Source: Microbacterium esteraromaticum
GTDB lineage: Bacteria > Actinomycetota > Actinomycetes > Actinomycetales > Microbacteriaceae
Direction of reading: 5' to 3'
NCBI RefSeq assembly: GCF_017303215.1
Contig: NZ_JAEMWU010000001.1
Location: 2,294,001-2,358,000, forward strand
DNA: 64,000 bases
In this document: one piece after another, positions 49,329 to 59,067 of the stretch
Layout of the letters: every line of letters starts with the position of its first letter
How positions within the stretch are numbered: the first letter of the stretch is position 1
Notes under the pieces: model-generated
The model's input: the letters and a program-made list of their open reading frames with translations, nothing else
Told to the model about the DNA's origin: nothing
Database searches by the model: none
Made by a program: the position numbers and the translations under genes

Positions 49329-49805
49329 CTACCGCCCGGTCGACTCCTGCTCTGCCGCGGCACGGTCGGCCCGGAGCGACCCGATCGCCGATTCGAAGTC
49401 CTCCAACGAATCGAACTGCTGGTACACGCTGGCAAATCGCAGGTACGCGACCTCATCGAGCTCGCGTAGCGGCCCGAGGATCGCGAGACCGATCTCATTG
49501 GGATCGAGCTGCGACACACCCGTCTGCCGCACGGCCTCCTCGACGCGTTGGGCGAGCACGGCGAGGTCGGCCTCGGTGACCGGGCGTCCCTGGCACGCTT
49601 TGCGCACACCCGTGATGACCTTGTCGCGGCTGAAGGGCTCCATGACCCCCGAGCGCTTCATGACGACCAGGCTCGCCGTTTCGGTCGTCGAGAAGCGCCC
49701 CCCGCATTCCGGACACTGCCGCCGACGGCGGATGGAGAGCCCGTCGTCGCTGGTGCGCGAATCGATGACACGGGAGTCCGGGTGACGGCAGAACGGGCAG
49801 TGCAT
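49329..49805 (-). CDS. nrdR: Transcriptional repressor NrdR
   Basis: A 158-aa repressor of ribonucleotide reductase genes. The N-terminal zinc ribbon has C3, C6, C31 and C34; the ATP-cone follows ([20 protein letters not shown]). It senses ATP/dATP and binds NrdR boxes near nrd promoters; none was seen here. ATG at 49805 is 6 nt after the hisD stop. The hisD-nrdR-pyrD order suggests one transcript. Confidence 0.96.
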   Translation of the reverse strand: MHCPFCRHPDSRVIDSRTSDDGLSIRRRRQCPECGGRFSTTETASLVVMKRSGVMEPFSRDKVITGVRKACQGRPVTEADLAVLAQRVEEAVRQTGVSQLDPNEIGLAILGPLRELDEVAYLRFASVYQQFDSLEDFESAIGSLRADRAAAEQESTGR

Positions 49806-49811
49806 GATCCC

Positions 49812-51140
49812 TCAGCGTACCTCGTGGCCGCCGGTGGGTTCGGCGAACCGCGCTTCGACGGCGTCGCCGTGGCCGGGCAGCAGTTCGGCCGCGGCCAAGG
49901 CGACGACACCGGCACGTACTTCGGAGAGCGCGGCGTGGTCGTACTCGATGACCTGTTGCGGACGCAGGAACGTGTACGCGCCCAGCCCCGGGGCGTAGCG
50001 CGCCTGTCCCCCGGTTGGCAGCACGTGGTTGCTGCCGGCAAGGTAGTCGCCGAGGCTGACCGGGGTCTGGTCGCCGACGAAGACGGCACCGGCGCTGGTG
50101 AAGCGCTCGGCGGCTGCGGCGGCGTCACTCAGGTGCAGTTCGAGGTGTTCGGGCGCATAGGCGTTGCTGAAGGCCTCGGCCATCGCGCGGTCGTCGACGA
50201 GGACGATCGCCGACTGCGGGCCCGCCAGTGCTTCCGCGACGCGCGCGGCGTGGGTGGTGGATGCTGCCTGCCGGGCGACCTCGTCGGCGACGCGCTGCGC
50301 GAGCTCGGACGAGTCGGTGACCAGCACGGCCGAGGCCTGCTCGTCGTGCTCGGCCTGACTGATGAGGTCGGCGGCGATGAGGCGCGGATCGGCGGCGGCG
50401 TCGGCGACGATGAGGATCTCGGTGGCGCCCGCCTCGGAATCGGTGCCGACGACACCGGCGACGGCGCGTTTGGCCGAGGCCACGTAGTTGTTGCCGGGGC
50501 CGGTGACGACGTCAACGGGATCGAGACCGAGGTCGGCGACGCCGTGGGCGAGCGCGCCGATGGCTCCGGCTCCCCCGATGGCGTAGACCTCGTCGATGCC
50601 CAGCAGCGCGGCGGCGGCGAGGATCGTCGGGTGCACACGCCCCTCGTGACCGGCCTGTGGCGGCGAGGCGAGGGCGATCGAGCGCACACCCGCAACCTGC
50701 GCGGGGACGACGTTCATGATCACACTGGACGCCAACGGTGCCTTGCCGCCGGGAATGTAGACGCCTGCCCGGTTGATCGGTTGCCAGCGCTGCGCGATGC
50801 GTGCTCCCGGCCAGATCTCGGTGACCCGCGGCTCCGGTACCTGTGCGGCCGACGCCCTGCGCACACGCGAGATGGCCTTGGTCAGGGCTTCCCGCACGGC
50901 CGGGTCGACGGATTCGGCAGCCTCGGCGAGGTGCTCGGCTGGCACACGGATGGCGTGTCCGGTGACACGGTCGAAGCGCTCGGCCTGCTCGCGCAACGCT
51001 GCCTCGCCGCGCACGCGGACGTCCTCGACGATGCGCGCCGCGGTCTCGAGCGCCTCGCTGCGCGCCTGAGTCGCTCGCGGCACAGCGGCGAGCAGGTCGG
51101 CGGGTGCGAGCTGCTGCCCGCGAAGATCGATGGTGCGCAT
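49812..51140 (-). CDS. hisD: Histidinol dehydrogenase
   Basis: A 442-aa zinc enzyme making histidine from histidinol in two NAD-dependent steps. Family blocks are visible: GVYIPGGKAPLASSVIMN, YAIGGAGAIGALAHG, GPGNNYVASAKR, SEAGATEILIVAD, AEHDEQASAVLVT and YAPEHLELH (catalytic Glu-His). ATG at 51140 starts MRTIDLRG. No other his gene is in view. It begins 4 nt after an unknown membrane protein gene. Confidence 0.96.
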   Translation of the reverse strand: MRTIDLRGQQLAPADLLAAVPRATQARSEALETAARIVEDVRVRGEAALREQAERFDRVTGHAIRVPAEHLAEAAESVDPAVREALTKAISRVRRASAAQVPEPRVTEIWPGARIAQRWQPINRAGVYIPGGKAPLASSVIMNVVPAQVAGVRSIALASPPQAGHEGRVHPTILAAAALLGIDEVYAIGGAGAIGALAHGVADLGLDPVDVVTGPGNNYVASAKRAVAGVVGTDSEAGATEILIVADAAADPRLIAADLISQAEHDEQASAVLVTDSSELAQRVADEVARQAASTTHAARVAEALAGPQSAIVLVDDRAMAEAFSNAYAPEHLELHLSDAAAAAERFTSAGAVFVGDQTPVSLGDYLAGSNHVLPTGGQARYAPGLGAYTFLRPQQVIEYDHAALSEVRAGVVALAAAELLPGHGDAVEARFAEPTGGHEVR

Positions 51141-51144
51141 GTGC

Positions 51145-52362
51145 TCAGCCTCTTGTGATGTCGGTGATGTCGTGCAGGTAGCCGATCCGCCCGTCCTCAT
51201 GGCGGACGACGTAGGCGCCCCCGCGGTCCTCGATGACGAGTGTCCACGCGTGCGGGCCCACCCGGAACAGCGTGTGACCGCGTTCATCGAGAACGTCCCG
51301 CTCTGTTGCTGCGAGAACCCAGAACGGCTCGGCTCCCACGGGTCCGGGAGCGGCCCCGGCGGTGGTGCCGGCGCCGGCCGCGCCGGTGAACGGCCGGTCG
51401 ACCGTCGTCTCGACGTCATCTGCGAAGATCTGCTCGAGCACGCCGACCGGATCCGTGTGGTGGTCATTCTGGTGGTCCGCCTGAGGCACCTCATCGAAGG
51501 GCACCTCAGTGTCGTCGGATGCCGTCGTCGGCGTCTCGTCGGATATCGCGACCTGATCCGAGCCATCGATGTGGAGGGAGCGCGTCGCATCGAGTGATTC
51601 GGCTTCCCTAACCGGAGTGTCGGCAGCATCGACCTCGCCGGCCGTGGCCTCAGGCTCCGCAATGGCTTCGTCCTCGACGGCGGCGTTCTCGACGGCGGGT
51701 TCACCGGCATCCGCAGCATCCGCGGTGTTCATGGAACGCACGCGCGGCGCGCGGGCGACCACCGGACGAACAGGGTTCGCATTGCGGTGGGCGAGCGTCT
51801 CCATCCGCCCCTCGAAGTCCTCGCGCAGCCCGGGAATCAGCGGAGCGAACACGGTCACGACGACCATCCCGGCCAGTGCCAGCTGCGCCACAATCACGAC
51901 CCAGCCGACGGCGTACACGCCCGTGCCGATCGTGACGGCCACCTGAGACCAGAGCAACTGGGCCCACGAGACCGCGGCCGCGGATGCGGCGACCGAGGCG
52001 AACTGGTCAATCCCGAGCGAACCAACGCGGCGGATGCCGTCGGGCGAGAGCCTGCGCAGCACGACCAGGAAGACGGCGACCGTCGGCACACCGATCGTCA
52101 GGATCCACCCGATTCCCGTGGTCCAGATCGAGCCACCGACGATTCCGACGGGAAAGAACGACACGACGAAGGCGACAAACCAGGTGCCGATGATCAGAAG
52201 CTCACGCAACGTGAACCCGAAGACGCCCGTCTCGGGCTGCACCTGGTCCTCGTACAGCACGGCTCCGTCGACGTCCTCGACACGCTCGGAGTCACTGAGT
52301 CTCGCGGGCACGCCCGCGAGCGGCCCGTCGCTGGGCGGAAGATTCGGGGTGTCGTGGCTCAT
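51145..52362 (-). CDS. Membrane protein of unknown function
   Basis: A 405-aa protein. After a charged N-terminus come four hydrophobic helices (about 54-75, 78-102, 121-150 and 155-177). Then follows a long acidic, disordered-looking stretch of about 150 residues rich in Ala, Glu, Asp and Thr, and a compact C-terminal domain of about 60 residues (FWVLAATERDVLDERG, AYVVRHEDGRIGYLHDI). No family is recognised. It sits directly before hisD, separated by 4 nt. ATG at 52362 has AAAGGA upstream at 8 nt. Confidence 0.75.
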   Translation of the reverse strand: MSHDTPNLPPSDGPLAGVPARLSDSERVEDVDGAVLYEDQVQPETGVFGFTLRELLIIGTWFVAFVVSFFPVGIVGGSIWTTGIGWILTIGVPTVAVFLVVLRRLSPDGIRRVGSLGIDQFASVAASAAAVSWAQLLWSQVAVTIGTGVYAVGWVVIVAQLALAGMVVVTVFAPLIPGLREDFEGRMETLAHRNANPVRPVVARAPRVRSMNTADAADAGEPAVENAAVEDEAIAEPEATAGEVDAADTPVREAESLDATRSLHIDGSDQVAISDETPTTASDDTEVPFDEVPQADHQNDHHTDPVGVLEQIFADDVETTVDRPFTGAAGAGTTAGAAPGPVGAEPFWVLAATERDVLDERGHTLFRVGPHAWTLVIEDRGGAYVVRHEDGRIGYLHDITDITRG

Positions 52363-52458
52363 CGAACAGGTCCTTTCGTCGCTGCAGGCGTCGTGGTCGG
52401 TTCGCACGCGAGAAACGATCCTATCGACCCCGACTGGCGGTGTGCTGCGCGATGTCGC

Positions 52459-55400
52459 TCATCCCAGACAGGTCGGGCCGAGCAGCGACTTGAGATCGCC
52501 GAACAGGTCGGCCGAGATCTTCACGGGCATCGGCACCTCGAACACCTTTGCGGTACCGCCACGGTGCACGCGCAGCAGCACCTCGGTTTCACCGGCATGG
52601 CGCTGCAGCACCATCGCCAGGTCGTTCATCACCCGCTCGGTGGCCCGCTGCTCGGCGACCAGCAAAGCGAGCGGTCCCGCGGCATCGAACGAACCGACAT
52701 CCGGTGTGAACGTCGACTGCGCGTGCAGGTTGAGCCCGTCGTCGCGACGCGAGACCCGTCCGCGCACGGCGAGAATCGCGTCCTGCTGCAGCGTGTGCTG
52801 GAACTCGGTGTAGGTCTTGCCCATGAACATGACCGTCACCTCGCCGTTGAAGTCCTCGACCGTGATCATGCCGTAGGGGTTTCCGCTGGCTTTGGCGACC
52901 CGGTGCTGCACGCTGGTGACGAGACCCGCGACGGTGACCTGATCACCGTCCTGCATGTCCTCCGAGTTGAGCAGGTCGTGGATCGAGATCGAGGCGTGCT
53001 TGGCCAGCGGCACCTCGAGACCCGCGAGCGGATGATCCGACACATACAGCCCGAGCATCTCGCGCTCGAAGGCGAGTTTGTCCTTCTTGATCCACTCGGG
53101 ACGCTCCGGCACTTTGGCCGGCGGCGCACCCTCGATGTCGTCGTACAGGCTGTCGAAGTCGAAGCCGATGGCCCCCTGGGCCTCGTTGCGCTTACGGTCG
53201 ACAGCGGCCTCAACGGCATCCTCGTGGATCTCTACGAGCGCGCGCCGCGTGTCACCCATCGAGTCGAACGCGCCGGCCTTGATCAACGACTCGACAGTGC
53301 GCTTGTTCGAGACATGCATCGGCACACGGTTCAGGAAATCGTGGAACGACGTGTACGGCCCCTCCTCGCGCGCGCCGACGATACCGTCGACGACGTTGCT
53401 GCCGACGTTGCGCACGGCACCGAGCCCGAAGCGGATGTCCTCCCCGACGGCGGCGAAGAAGTTGATTGATTCCGACACGTCGGGCGGCAGCACGCGGATG
53501 CCCATGCGGCGGCACTCGTTGAGGTAGAGCGCCATCTTGTCCTTGGAGTCGCCGACGCTGGTCAGCAGCGCCGCCATGTACTCGGCCGGGTAGTGGGCCT
53601 TCAGGTAGGCCGTCCAGTACGACACCACGCCGTACGCGGCGGAGTGTGCTTTGTTGAAGGCGTAGTCCGAGAACGGCAGCAGGATCTCCCACAGCGCGTT
53701 GACGGCCTCGTCCGAGTACCCGTTGGCCTGCATGCCGGCGTGGAAGCCCGCGAACTGCTTGTCGAGCTCGGATTTCTTCTTCTTGCCCATCGCGCGGCGC
53801 AGAATGTCCGCTTGGCCGAGCGAGAACCCGGCAACGCGCTGGGCGATGGCCATCACCTGCTCCTGGTAGATGATGAGGCCATAGGACTCTTCCAGGATGT
53901 CGGCGAGTGATTCGACGAACTCCGGGTGGATGGGGGTGATCGGCTGCTGCCCGTTCTTGCGGAGCGCGTAGTTCGTGTGCGAGTTCGCCCCCATCGGCCC
54001 CGGGCGGTACAGCGCGATGAGTGCCGAGATGTCCTCGAAGCTGTCGGGGCGCATCAGGCGCATCAGGGCGCGCATCGGCCCGCCGTCGAGCTGGAAGACG
54101 CCGAGTGAGTCGCCCCGGGTGAGCAGTTCGTAGGCGGCACGGTCATCGAGCTCGAGGTGTTCGAGGTCGATCTCTTCGCCGCGGTTCATGCGGATGTTGT
54201 CGAGCGCGTCCGAGATGATCGTCAGGTTGCGCAGCCCGAGGAAGTCCATCTTGATCAGGCCGAGCGCCTCACACGACGGGTAGTCGAACTGCGTGACGAT
54301 CTGACCGTCCTGCTCGCGCTTCATGATCGGGATGATGTCGAGCAGGGGCTCGGACGACATGATCACACCGGCGGCGTGCACGCCCCACTGCCGCTTCAGC
54401 CCCTCCAGGCCGATCGCACGGTCGAAGACGGTCTTGGCCTCGGGATCGGTGTCGATCAGGGCGCGGAACTCGCTGGCTTCCTTGTACCGCGGGTGTGCGC
54501 TGTCGTACATACCGCTCAGCGGCATGTCCTTGCCCATCACGGGCGGCGGCATCGCCTTGGTCAGACGCTCCCCCATGCTGAACGGGAAGCCCAGCACTCG
54601 ACCGGCATCCTTGAGAGCCTGCTTCGACTTGATGGTTCCGTAGGTGACGATCTGCGCCACGCGTTCGGAGCCGTACTTCTCGGTGACGTACTCGATGACC
54701 TCGCCGCGGCGACGGTCATCGAAGTCGACGTCGAAGTCGGGCATCGAGACGCGGTCGGGGTTGAGGAACCGCTCGAAGATCAGACCATGTTCGATGGGAT
54801 CGAGGTCGGTGATCTTCATGGCGTAGGCGACCATCGATCCGGCACCGGAGCCACGCCCCGGTCCGACACGGATGCCGTTGTCCTTGGCCCAGTTGATGAA
54901 GTCGGCGACGACGAGGAAGTAGCCCGGGAACCCCATCTGCAGGATGATGCCGGTCTCGTACTCGGCACGCTGGCGCACGGCGTCTGAGATGCCGTTCGGG
55001 TAGCGGTAATGCAGACCCGCCTCGACCTCCTTGACCAGCCAGCTCTCCTCGGTCTCACCGTCGGGAACGGGGAAGCGCGGCATGTAGTTGGCAGAGGTGT
55101 CGAACTCGACGTTGCAGCGTTCGGCGATCAGCAGCGTGTTATCGCACGCCTCAGGGTGGTCGCGGAACAGCTGGCGCATCTCTTGCGCCGTCTTGATGTA
55201 GTAGCCGTCGCCGTCGAACTTGAAGCGGTTCGGATCGTCCATCGTCGACCCCGACTGCACGCACAGCAACGCTTCATGGGCATCGGCCTCGTGCTGGTGG
55301 GTGTAGTGCGAGTCGTTGGTCGCGACCAGCGGGATTCCGAGGTCCTTCGACAGCCTCAGCAGATCGGTGATCACCCGACGCTCGATCGACAGCCCGTGAT

Positions 55401-55977
55401 CCATGATCTCGGCGAAGTAGTTGTCTTTGCCGTAGATGTCCTGGAACTCGGCGGCGGCGGCGCGTGCCGCATCGTACTGGCCCAGCCGCAGACGGGTCTG
55501 GATCTCGCCGGACGGGCACCCCGTGGTGGCGATCAGCCCCTTGCCGTAGGTCTGCAGCAGCTCGCGATCCATGCGCGGCTTGAAGTAGTACCCCTCGATG
55601 CTCGAGAGAGAGCTGAGCCGGAAGAGGTTGTGCATCCCGGCCGTGTTCTCCGCCCACATGGTGGTGTGCGTGTACGCGCCGGAGCCCGAGACGTCATCGC
55701 TCTTCTGGTCGGGGGAACCCCACGCGACGCGCGACTTGTCGCTGCGGTGCGTGCCCGGGGTGACGTACGCCTCGAGCCCGATGATCGGCTTGACGCCGGC
55801 GGACTTGGCCGCGTTGTAGAACTCGAACGCGGCGAAGGTGTTCCCGTGGTCGGTCACCGCGATCGCGGGCATGCCGTAGTCGGCGGCGGCCTGGGTCATC
55901 GAGGCGAGCTTCGCGGCACCGTCCAGCATCGAGTACTCGCTGTGGACATGCAGGTGCACGAAGGAATCGGATGCCAT
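52459..55977 (-). CDS. dnaE: DNA polymerase III subunit alpha
   Basis: An 1172-aa replicative polymerase. The N-terminal PHP domain begins HVHSEYSMLDGA (residues 8-19); the polymerase palm carries PDFDVDFDD (about 412-420), then fingers, a helix-hairpin-helix zone and a C-terminal OB fold (VTVAGLVTSVQHR, about 1025) plus a tau-binding-like tail ending CLG. It is the main DnaE1-type enzyme. It lies near rluD-lspA, as usual in actinobacteria. No terminator is seen before the next gene. Confidence 0.97.
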   Translation of the reverse strand: MASDSFVHLHVHSEYSMLDGAAKLASMTQAAADYGMPAIAVTDHGNTFAAFEFYNAAKSAGVKPIIGLEAYVTPGTHRSDKSRVAWGSPDQKSDDVSGSGAYTHTTMWAENTAGMHNLFRLSSLSSIEGYYFKPRMDRELLQTYGKGLIATTGCPSGEIQTRLRLGQYDAARAAAAEFQDIYGKDNYFAEIMDHGLSIERRVITDLLRLSKDLGIPLVATNDSHYTHQHEADAHEALLCVQSGSTMDDPNRFKFDGDGYYIKTAQEMRQLFRDHPEACDNTLLIAERCNVEFDTSANYMPRFPVPDGETEESWLVKEVEAGLHYRYPNGISDAVRQRAEYETGIILQMGFPGYFLVVADFINWAKDNGIRVGPGRGSGAGSMVAYAMKITDLDPIEHGLIFERFLNPDRVSMPDFDVDFDDRRRGEVIEYVTEKYGSERVAQIVTYGTIKSKQALKDAGRVLGFPFSMGERLTKAMPPPVMGKDMPLSGMYDSAHPRYKEASEFRALIDTDPEAKTVFDRAIGLEGLKRQWGVHAAGVIMSSEPLLDIIPIMKREQDGQIVTQFDYPSCEALGLIKMDFLGLRNLTIISDALDNIRMNRGEEIDLEHLELDDRAAYELLTRGDSLGVFQLDGGPMRALMRLMRPDSFEDISALIALYRPGPMGANSHTNYALRKNGQQPITPIHPEFVESLADILEESYGLIIYQEQVMAIAQRVAGFSLGQADILRRAMGKKKKSELDKQFAGFHAGMQANGYSDEAVNALWEILLPFSDYAFNKAHSAAYGVVSYWTAYLKAHYPAEYMAALLTSVGDSKDKMALYLNECRRMGIRVLPPDVSESINFFAAVGEDIRFGLGAVRNVGSNVVDGIVGAREEGPYTSFHDFLNRVPMHVSNKRTVESLIKAGAFDSMGDTRRALVEIHEDAVEAAVDRKRNEAQGAIGFDFDSLYDDIEGAPPAKVPERPEWIKKDKLAFEREMLGLYVSDHPLAGLEVPLAKHASISIHDLLNSEDMQDGDQVTVAGLVTSVQHRVAKASGNPYGMITVEDFNGEVTVMFMGKTYTEFQHTLQQDAILAVRGRVSRRDDGLNLHAQSTFTPDVGSFDAAGPLALLVAEQRATERVMNDLAMVLQRHAGETEVLLRVHRGGTAKVFEVPMPVKISADLFGDLKSLLGPTCLG

Positions 55978-56035
55978 GCCTCGAGCCTACCCGCGGCATC
56001 CGACCCCGGTGCCGCGTCGCCGTTACTCTGAGAGC

Positions 56036-56518
56036 ATGGCCACTCCGGATTTCGTCCTCGCGTTGCGCGAGCACATCGGCACCGCTCCGCTCGCCCTCGT
56101 CGGCACCACCGCGGTGGTGTTCCGCGATGAGAAAGTGCTGCTGGGCAAGCGCGCCGACAACGGCGCGTGGCAGACCATCGCCGGGATCGTCGAGCCCGGC
56201 GAGGAGCCGGCGGATGCCGCCGCGAGGGAGTGTCTGGAAGAGGCGGGCATCGTCGTCTCGGTCGACCGACTGGCGCTGGTGCAGCAGGTGCCACGGGTGA
56301 CCTACGCCAACGGCGATCAGGTCGACTACCTTGACATCGTCTTCCGCTGCTCCTGGGTGTCGGGGGATCCGCATCCCGCCGACGGGGAGTTGACCGAGGT
56401 CGGGTTCTACGACCTCGCCGCGATGGGCGACGTCGATGACGCGCATGTGCGCAAGATCGCCCTGGCGATGGCCGAAGACGACCCGGCGCACTTCCGCGGC
56501 GGTCGCGCGCCGCGCTGA
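56036..56518 (+). CDS. Nudix hydrolase
   Basis: A 160-aa hydrolase of nucleoside-diphosphate derivatives. The Nudix box is complete: GIVEPGEEPADAAARECLEE followed by AGI (G-x5-E-x7-RE-x2-EE-x-G), about residues 55-77. The substrate is unknown; the LGKRADNGAW start resembles ADP-ribose or mutator-type enzymes. ATG at 56036 is chosen over a frame open into dnaE's promoter. It is divergent from dnaE (58 bp) and its TGA sits in a hairpin shared with the convergent rluD end. Confidence 0.9.
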   Translation: MATPDFVLALREHIGTAPLALVGTTAVVFRDEKVLLGKRADNGAWQTIAGIVEPGEEPADAAARECLEEAGIVVSVDRLALVQQVPRVTYANGDQVDYLDIVFRCSWVSGDPHPADGELTEVGFYDLAAMGDVDDAHVRKIALAMAEDDPAHFRGGRAPR

Positions 56519-56532
56519 CGCCAGGTCAGCGC
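56512..56532. terminator. Compact bidirectional hairpin joining Nudix and rluD ends
   Basis: An 8-bp perfect stem, GCGCTGAC (56512-56519) with GTCAGCGC (56525-56532), loop of 5. The Nudix stop (TGA 56516-56518) lies in one arm and the rluD stop (complement of 56526-56528) in the other. The genes are 7 bp apart and convergent. Confidence 0.6.
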
Positions 56533-57449
56533 CCCGGATCGAGCACGCGCAGGGCGTGCTGGAAGTCTTCCGGGTAGGGAGATTCGAACTGCACCCACTC
56601 CCCGGTCGCCGGGTGGGTGAACGCCAGCTGATGCGCGTGCAGCCACTGCCTCGTGAGCCCCAGGCGCGCCGACAGCGTCGGGTCCGCCCCGTAGAGCGGG
56701 TCGCCAACGCAGGGGTGTCGGTGCGCTGCCATGTGGACGCGGATCTGGTGGGTACGCCCGGTCTCCAGATGGATCTCGAGCAGCGACGCGCCGGGAAAGG
56801 CCTCAAGTGTCTCGTAGTGGGTCACCGATGGTTTGCCATCCGGCACGACGGCGAACTTCCACTGGTGGTTCGGGTGCCGGCCGATCGGTGCGTCGATGGT
56901 GCCGCTCAGCGGGTCGGGATGCCCCTGGACGACGGCATGGTAGATCTTCTCGACCGTGCGTTCCTTGAACGCGCGCTTGAGCGCCGTGTACGCCGACTCC
57001 GTCTTCGCGACGACCATCAGACCGCTGGTGCCGACGTCCAGCCGGTGGACGACGCCCTGCCGTTCGGGCGCGCCGGTCGTCGCGATCCGGAATCCGGCGG
57101 CTGCCAGGGCACCGACGACCGTGGGACCTTCCCAGCCCAGCGAGGGGTGTGCTGCGACGCCGGTGGGCTTATCGACCACGACGATGTCGTCGTCATCGTG
57201 CACGATGCCGAGCTCTGGCACCGCGATCGGCACGATCCGCGGTTCCTCTTTGGGACTCCAGCTGACATCGAGCCATCCGCCGGCACGCAACCGGTCGGAC
57301 TTGCCCAACGGCGCGCCGTCGAGTGTGACGCCGCCGGCCTCGGCGACCTCCGCGGCGAACGTGCGCGAGAAGCCGAGCATCTTCGCGAGGGCCGCGTCGA
57401 CGCGCGCGCCGTCGAGCCCGTCGGGAACGGGAAGGCTCCGGGACTGCAT
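56526..57449 (-). CDS. rluD: RluA/RluD-family pseudouridine synthase
   Basis: A 307-aa 23S rRNA pseudouridine synthase. The N-terminal S4 RNA-binding domain spans about 14-65. The catalytic Asp is D138 in [11 protein letters not shown], and the family block [11 protein letters not shown] (about 235-245) is present. RluD versus other RluA-type substrate choice is not certain. It begins 2 nt after the lspA stop. The 3' end shares a hairpin with the convergent Nudix gene. Confidence 0.92.
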   Translation of the reverse strand: MQSRSLPVPDGLDGARVDAALAKMLGFSRTFAAEVAEAGGVTLDGAPLGKSDRLRAGGWLDVSWSPKEEPRIVPIAVPELGIVHDDDDIVVVDKPTGVAAHPSLGWEGPTVVGALAAAGFRIATTGAPERQGVVHRLDVGTSGLMVVAKTESAYTALKRAFKERTVEKIYHAVVQGHPDPLSGTIDAPIGRHPNHQWKFAVVPDGKPSVTHYETLEAFPGASLLEIHLETGRTHQIRVHMAAHRHPCVGDPLYGADPTLSARLGLTRQWLHAHQLAFTHPATGEWVQFESPYPEDFQHALRVLDPGR

Positions 57450-57451
57450 GA

Positions 57452-58051
57452 TCAGCTCTCGGGGGTGGCGGGCTTGGCCGCGCCGTCGGATGCCGGGACT
57501 TCGGCGCCCTCATCAGCTTCAGCAGCGGCACGTTCGTGGTCGCGGTCGCGCGTGCCGTCGAAACGCAGGCCGATCAGCACCAGCAGAGCGACCGAGATCA
57601 TGCCTGACACGATGAAGATGTCGGCGACGTTGAAGATCGCGGGCATCATCCAGGGCAGCGAGAGCATGTCGACGACCTCGCCGACAGGGAAGCCGGGGGC
57701 GCGGAACAGCCGATCGGTGAGATTCCCGAGCACGCCGCCGAGCAGGCAGCCGAGAACGACGGCCCACAGCCTGGATTGGAGCCCGAATGCTTTCCAGATG
57801 ACGACGCCCGCGACGACGGCAAGGGCGATCGTGAAGATCCAGGTGTGCTCCTTGCCCAGCGAGAACGCTGCGCCCGGGTTGCGCACATAGAGCAGTTCGA
57901 AGAACTCACCGAGTACGGGGATGCGCTCCCCCTCGGACATGTTCTGCACGGTGAGCTGCTTCACGAACTGATCGGCGGCCAGTACGACGATCGCGAGAAC
58001 CGCGACGATCGCACCGGCCGCCGACCTGCGAAGGGGACGACGTCCTGTCAA
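57452..58051 (-). CDS. lspA: Lipoprotein signal peptidase
   Basis: A 199-aa membrane aspartic peptidase that removes lipoprotein signal peptides. Four membrane helices are visible; catalytic D113 (GNLTDRL) and D144 (FNVADIFI) are present, with RNPGAAFS at 57-64. The C-terminal tail of about 36 residues is charged and Ala/Glu-rich, longer than in E. coli. The start is TTG at 58051, only 7 nt after the divIVA stop, with a weak ribosome site. Confidence 0.94.
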   Translation of the reverse strand: MTGRRPLRRSAAGAIVAVLAIVVLAADQFVKQLTVQNMSEGERIPVLGEFFELLYVRNPGAAFSLGKEHTWIFTIALAVVAGVVIWKAFGLQSRLWAVVLGCLLGGVLGNLTDRLFRAPGFPVGEVVDMLSLPWMMPAIFNVADIFIVSGMISVALLVLIGLRFDGTRDRDHERAAAEADEGAEVPASDGAAKPATPES

Positions 58052-58058
58052 GAGTGAC

Positions 58059-58619
58059 CTACAGGCCGATGGCCGAGACAGGCGTCGAGTCGGTGCTCGA
58101 CTTCTGGTCGAGGTCGCGCAGCTGGCCCTCGATCATCGCGCGGAGCTTGCCGCGGTAGTCGCGCTCGAACTCGCGCAGTTCGGTGATGCGCGCCTCGAGG
58201 GTGTTGCGCTCGCGCTCCAGGCGTGCGGACTCCTCGCGCTGCTTCGCCTGCGCTTCGGTGCGGATGCGGGTGACCTCAGCCTCAGCCTCAGAGATGAGCT
58301 GCTGACGCTTGGCCTCACCCTCGGCGATGTGCTCGTCGTGCAGGCGCTGCGCCAGCTCGATGATGCCGGCCGAGGTGCCGGTCGCCGACGCGGCGTCGAC
58401 GGGCGCCGGAGCGGCGGGTGCGGCCGGGGCCGGAGCGGCGGCTGCGCCGGACTCGAACGCCGCGAGCTTGGCCTTCAGGTCGTTGTTCTCTTCGAGAGTC
58501 TTACGCCATTCGACGACGATCTCGTCAAGGTAGTCGTCGACCTCTTCCGGGTCGAAGCCGTCCTTGAAGCGGACGTGCTGGAACTCCTTGTGGACGACGT
58601 CATCCGGGGTCAGTGCCAT
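58059..58619 (-). CDS. divIVA: DivIVA/Wag31 polar growth protein
   Basis: A 186-aa coiled-coil protein that recruits the polar growth machinery. The N-terminal membrane-curvature domain (LTPDDVVHKEFQHVRFKDGF, residues 3-22) is followed by a Pro/Ala linker (about 55-80) and a C-terminal coiled coil (about 85-165). The domain FDPEEVDDYLDEI is diagnostic. ATG has a GGAG site. The 145-bp spacer before it contains TATGCT (58721-58716) as a possible -10. Confidence 0.95.
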   Translation of the reverse strand: MALTPDDVVHKEFQHVRFKDGFDPEEVDDYLDEIVVEWRKTLEENNDLKAKLAAFESGAAAAPAPAAPAAPAPVDAASATGTSAGIIELAQRLHDEHIAEGEAKRQQLISEAEAEVTRIRTEAQAKQREESARLERERNTLEARITELREFERDYRGKLRAMIEGQLRDLDQKSSTDSTPVSAIGL

Positions 58620-58764
58620 GGGTGGCTCCTCTTTCGATGAGTTCGGCTGCCAGTCGGTGAGAGCCGGCGCAACGGTTCAGTGTGCGCGCGCCCGGAGGTT
58701 CGCGCCTGGGAGCCAAGCATAGCCGCCCTGTCTGTGCGGCGCGACGATGCCACTCCGCGTGTGG

Positions 58765-59064
58765 TCAGGTGAGCGCCCGCACGATCGACATCAGGATGAG
58801 CACGCTGATCATCGTCAGCATGAATCCGAAGTCGAGCGCGATCGTGCCGAGCCGCAACGGCGGAACGAGTCTGCGGAAGAAGCGAATGGGTGGATCGGTG
58901 ACGGTGTACACCAGCTCGGCGGCGACCAGGCCCGCCCCCTTCGGGCGCCATTCCCTGTTGAAGAGCGGGATGTAGTCCAGCACCAGCCGGGCGATGAGCA
59001 CGAGGATGTACAGCGTCAGCACCAGGTCGACGATGCCGCCGACGATGCTGAGAACGGTCGCCAC
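58765..59064 (-). CDS. YggT family membrane protein
   Basis: A 99-aa protein with two long hydrophobic regions (about 5-27 and 70-95) and the DPPIRFFRRLVPPLRLG motif between them, typical of YggT. It lies in the actinobacterial division cluster between sepF and divIVA. A role in osmotic or division membrane organisation is suggested elsewhere but unproven. The start is GTG at 59064, 3 nt after the sepF stop. Confidence 0.92.
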   Translation of the reverse strand: MATVLSIVGGIVDLVLTLYILVLIARLVLDYIPLFNREWRPKGAGLVAAELVYTVTDPPIRFFRRLVPPLRLGTIALDFGFMLTMISVLILMSIVRALT

Positions 59065-59067
59065 GGA

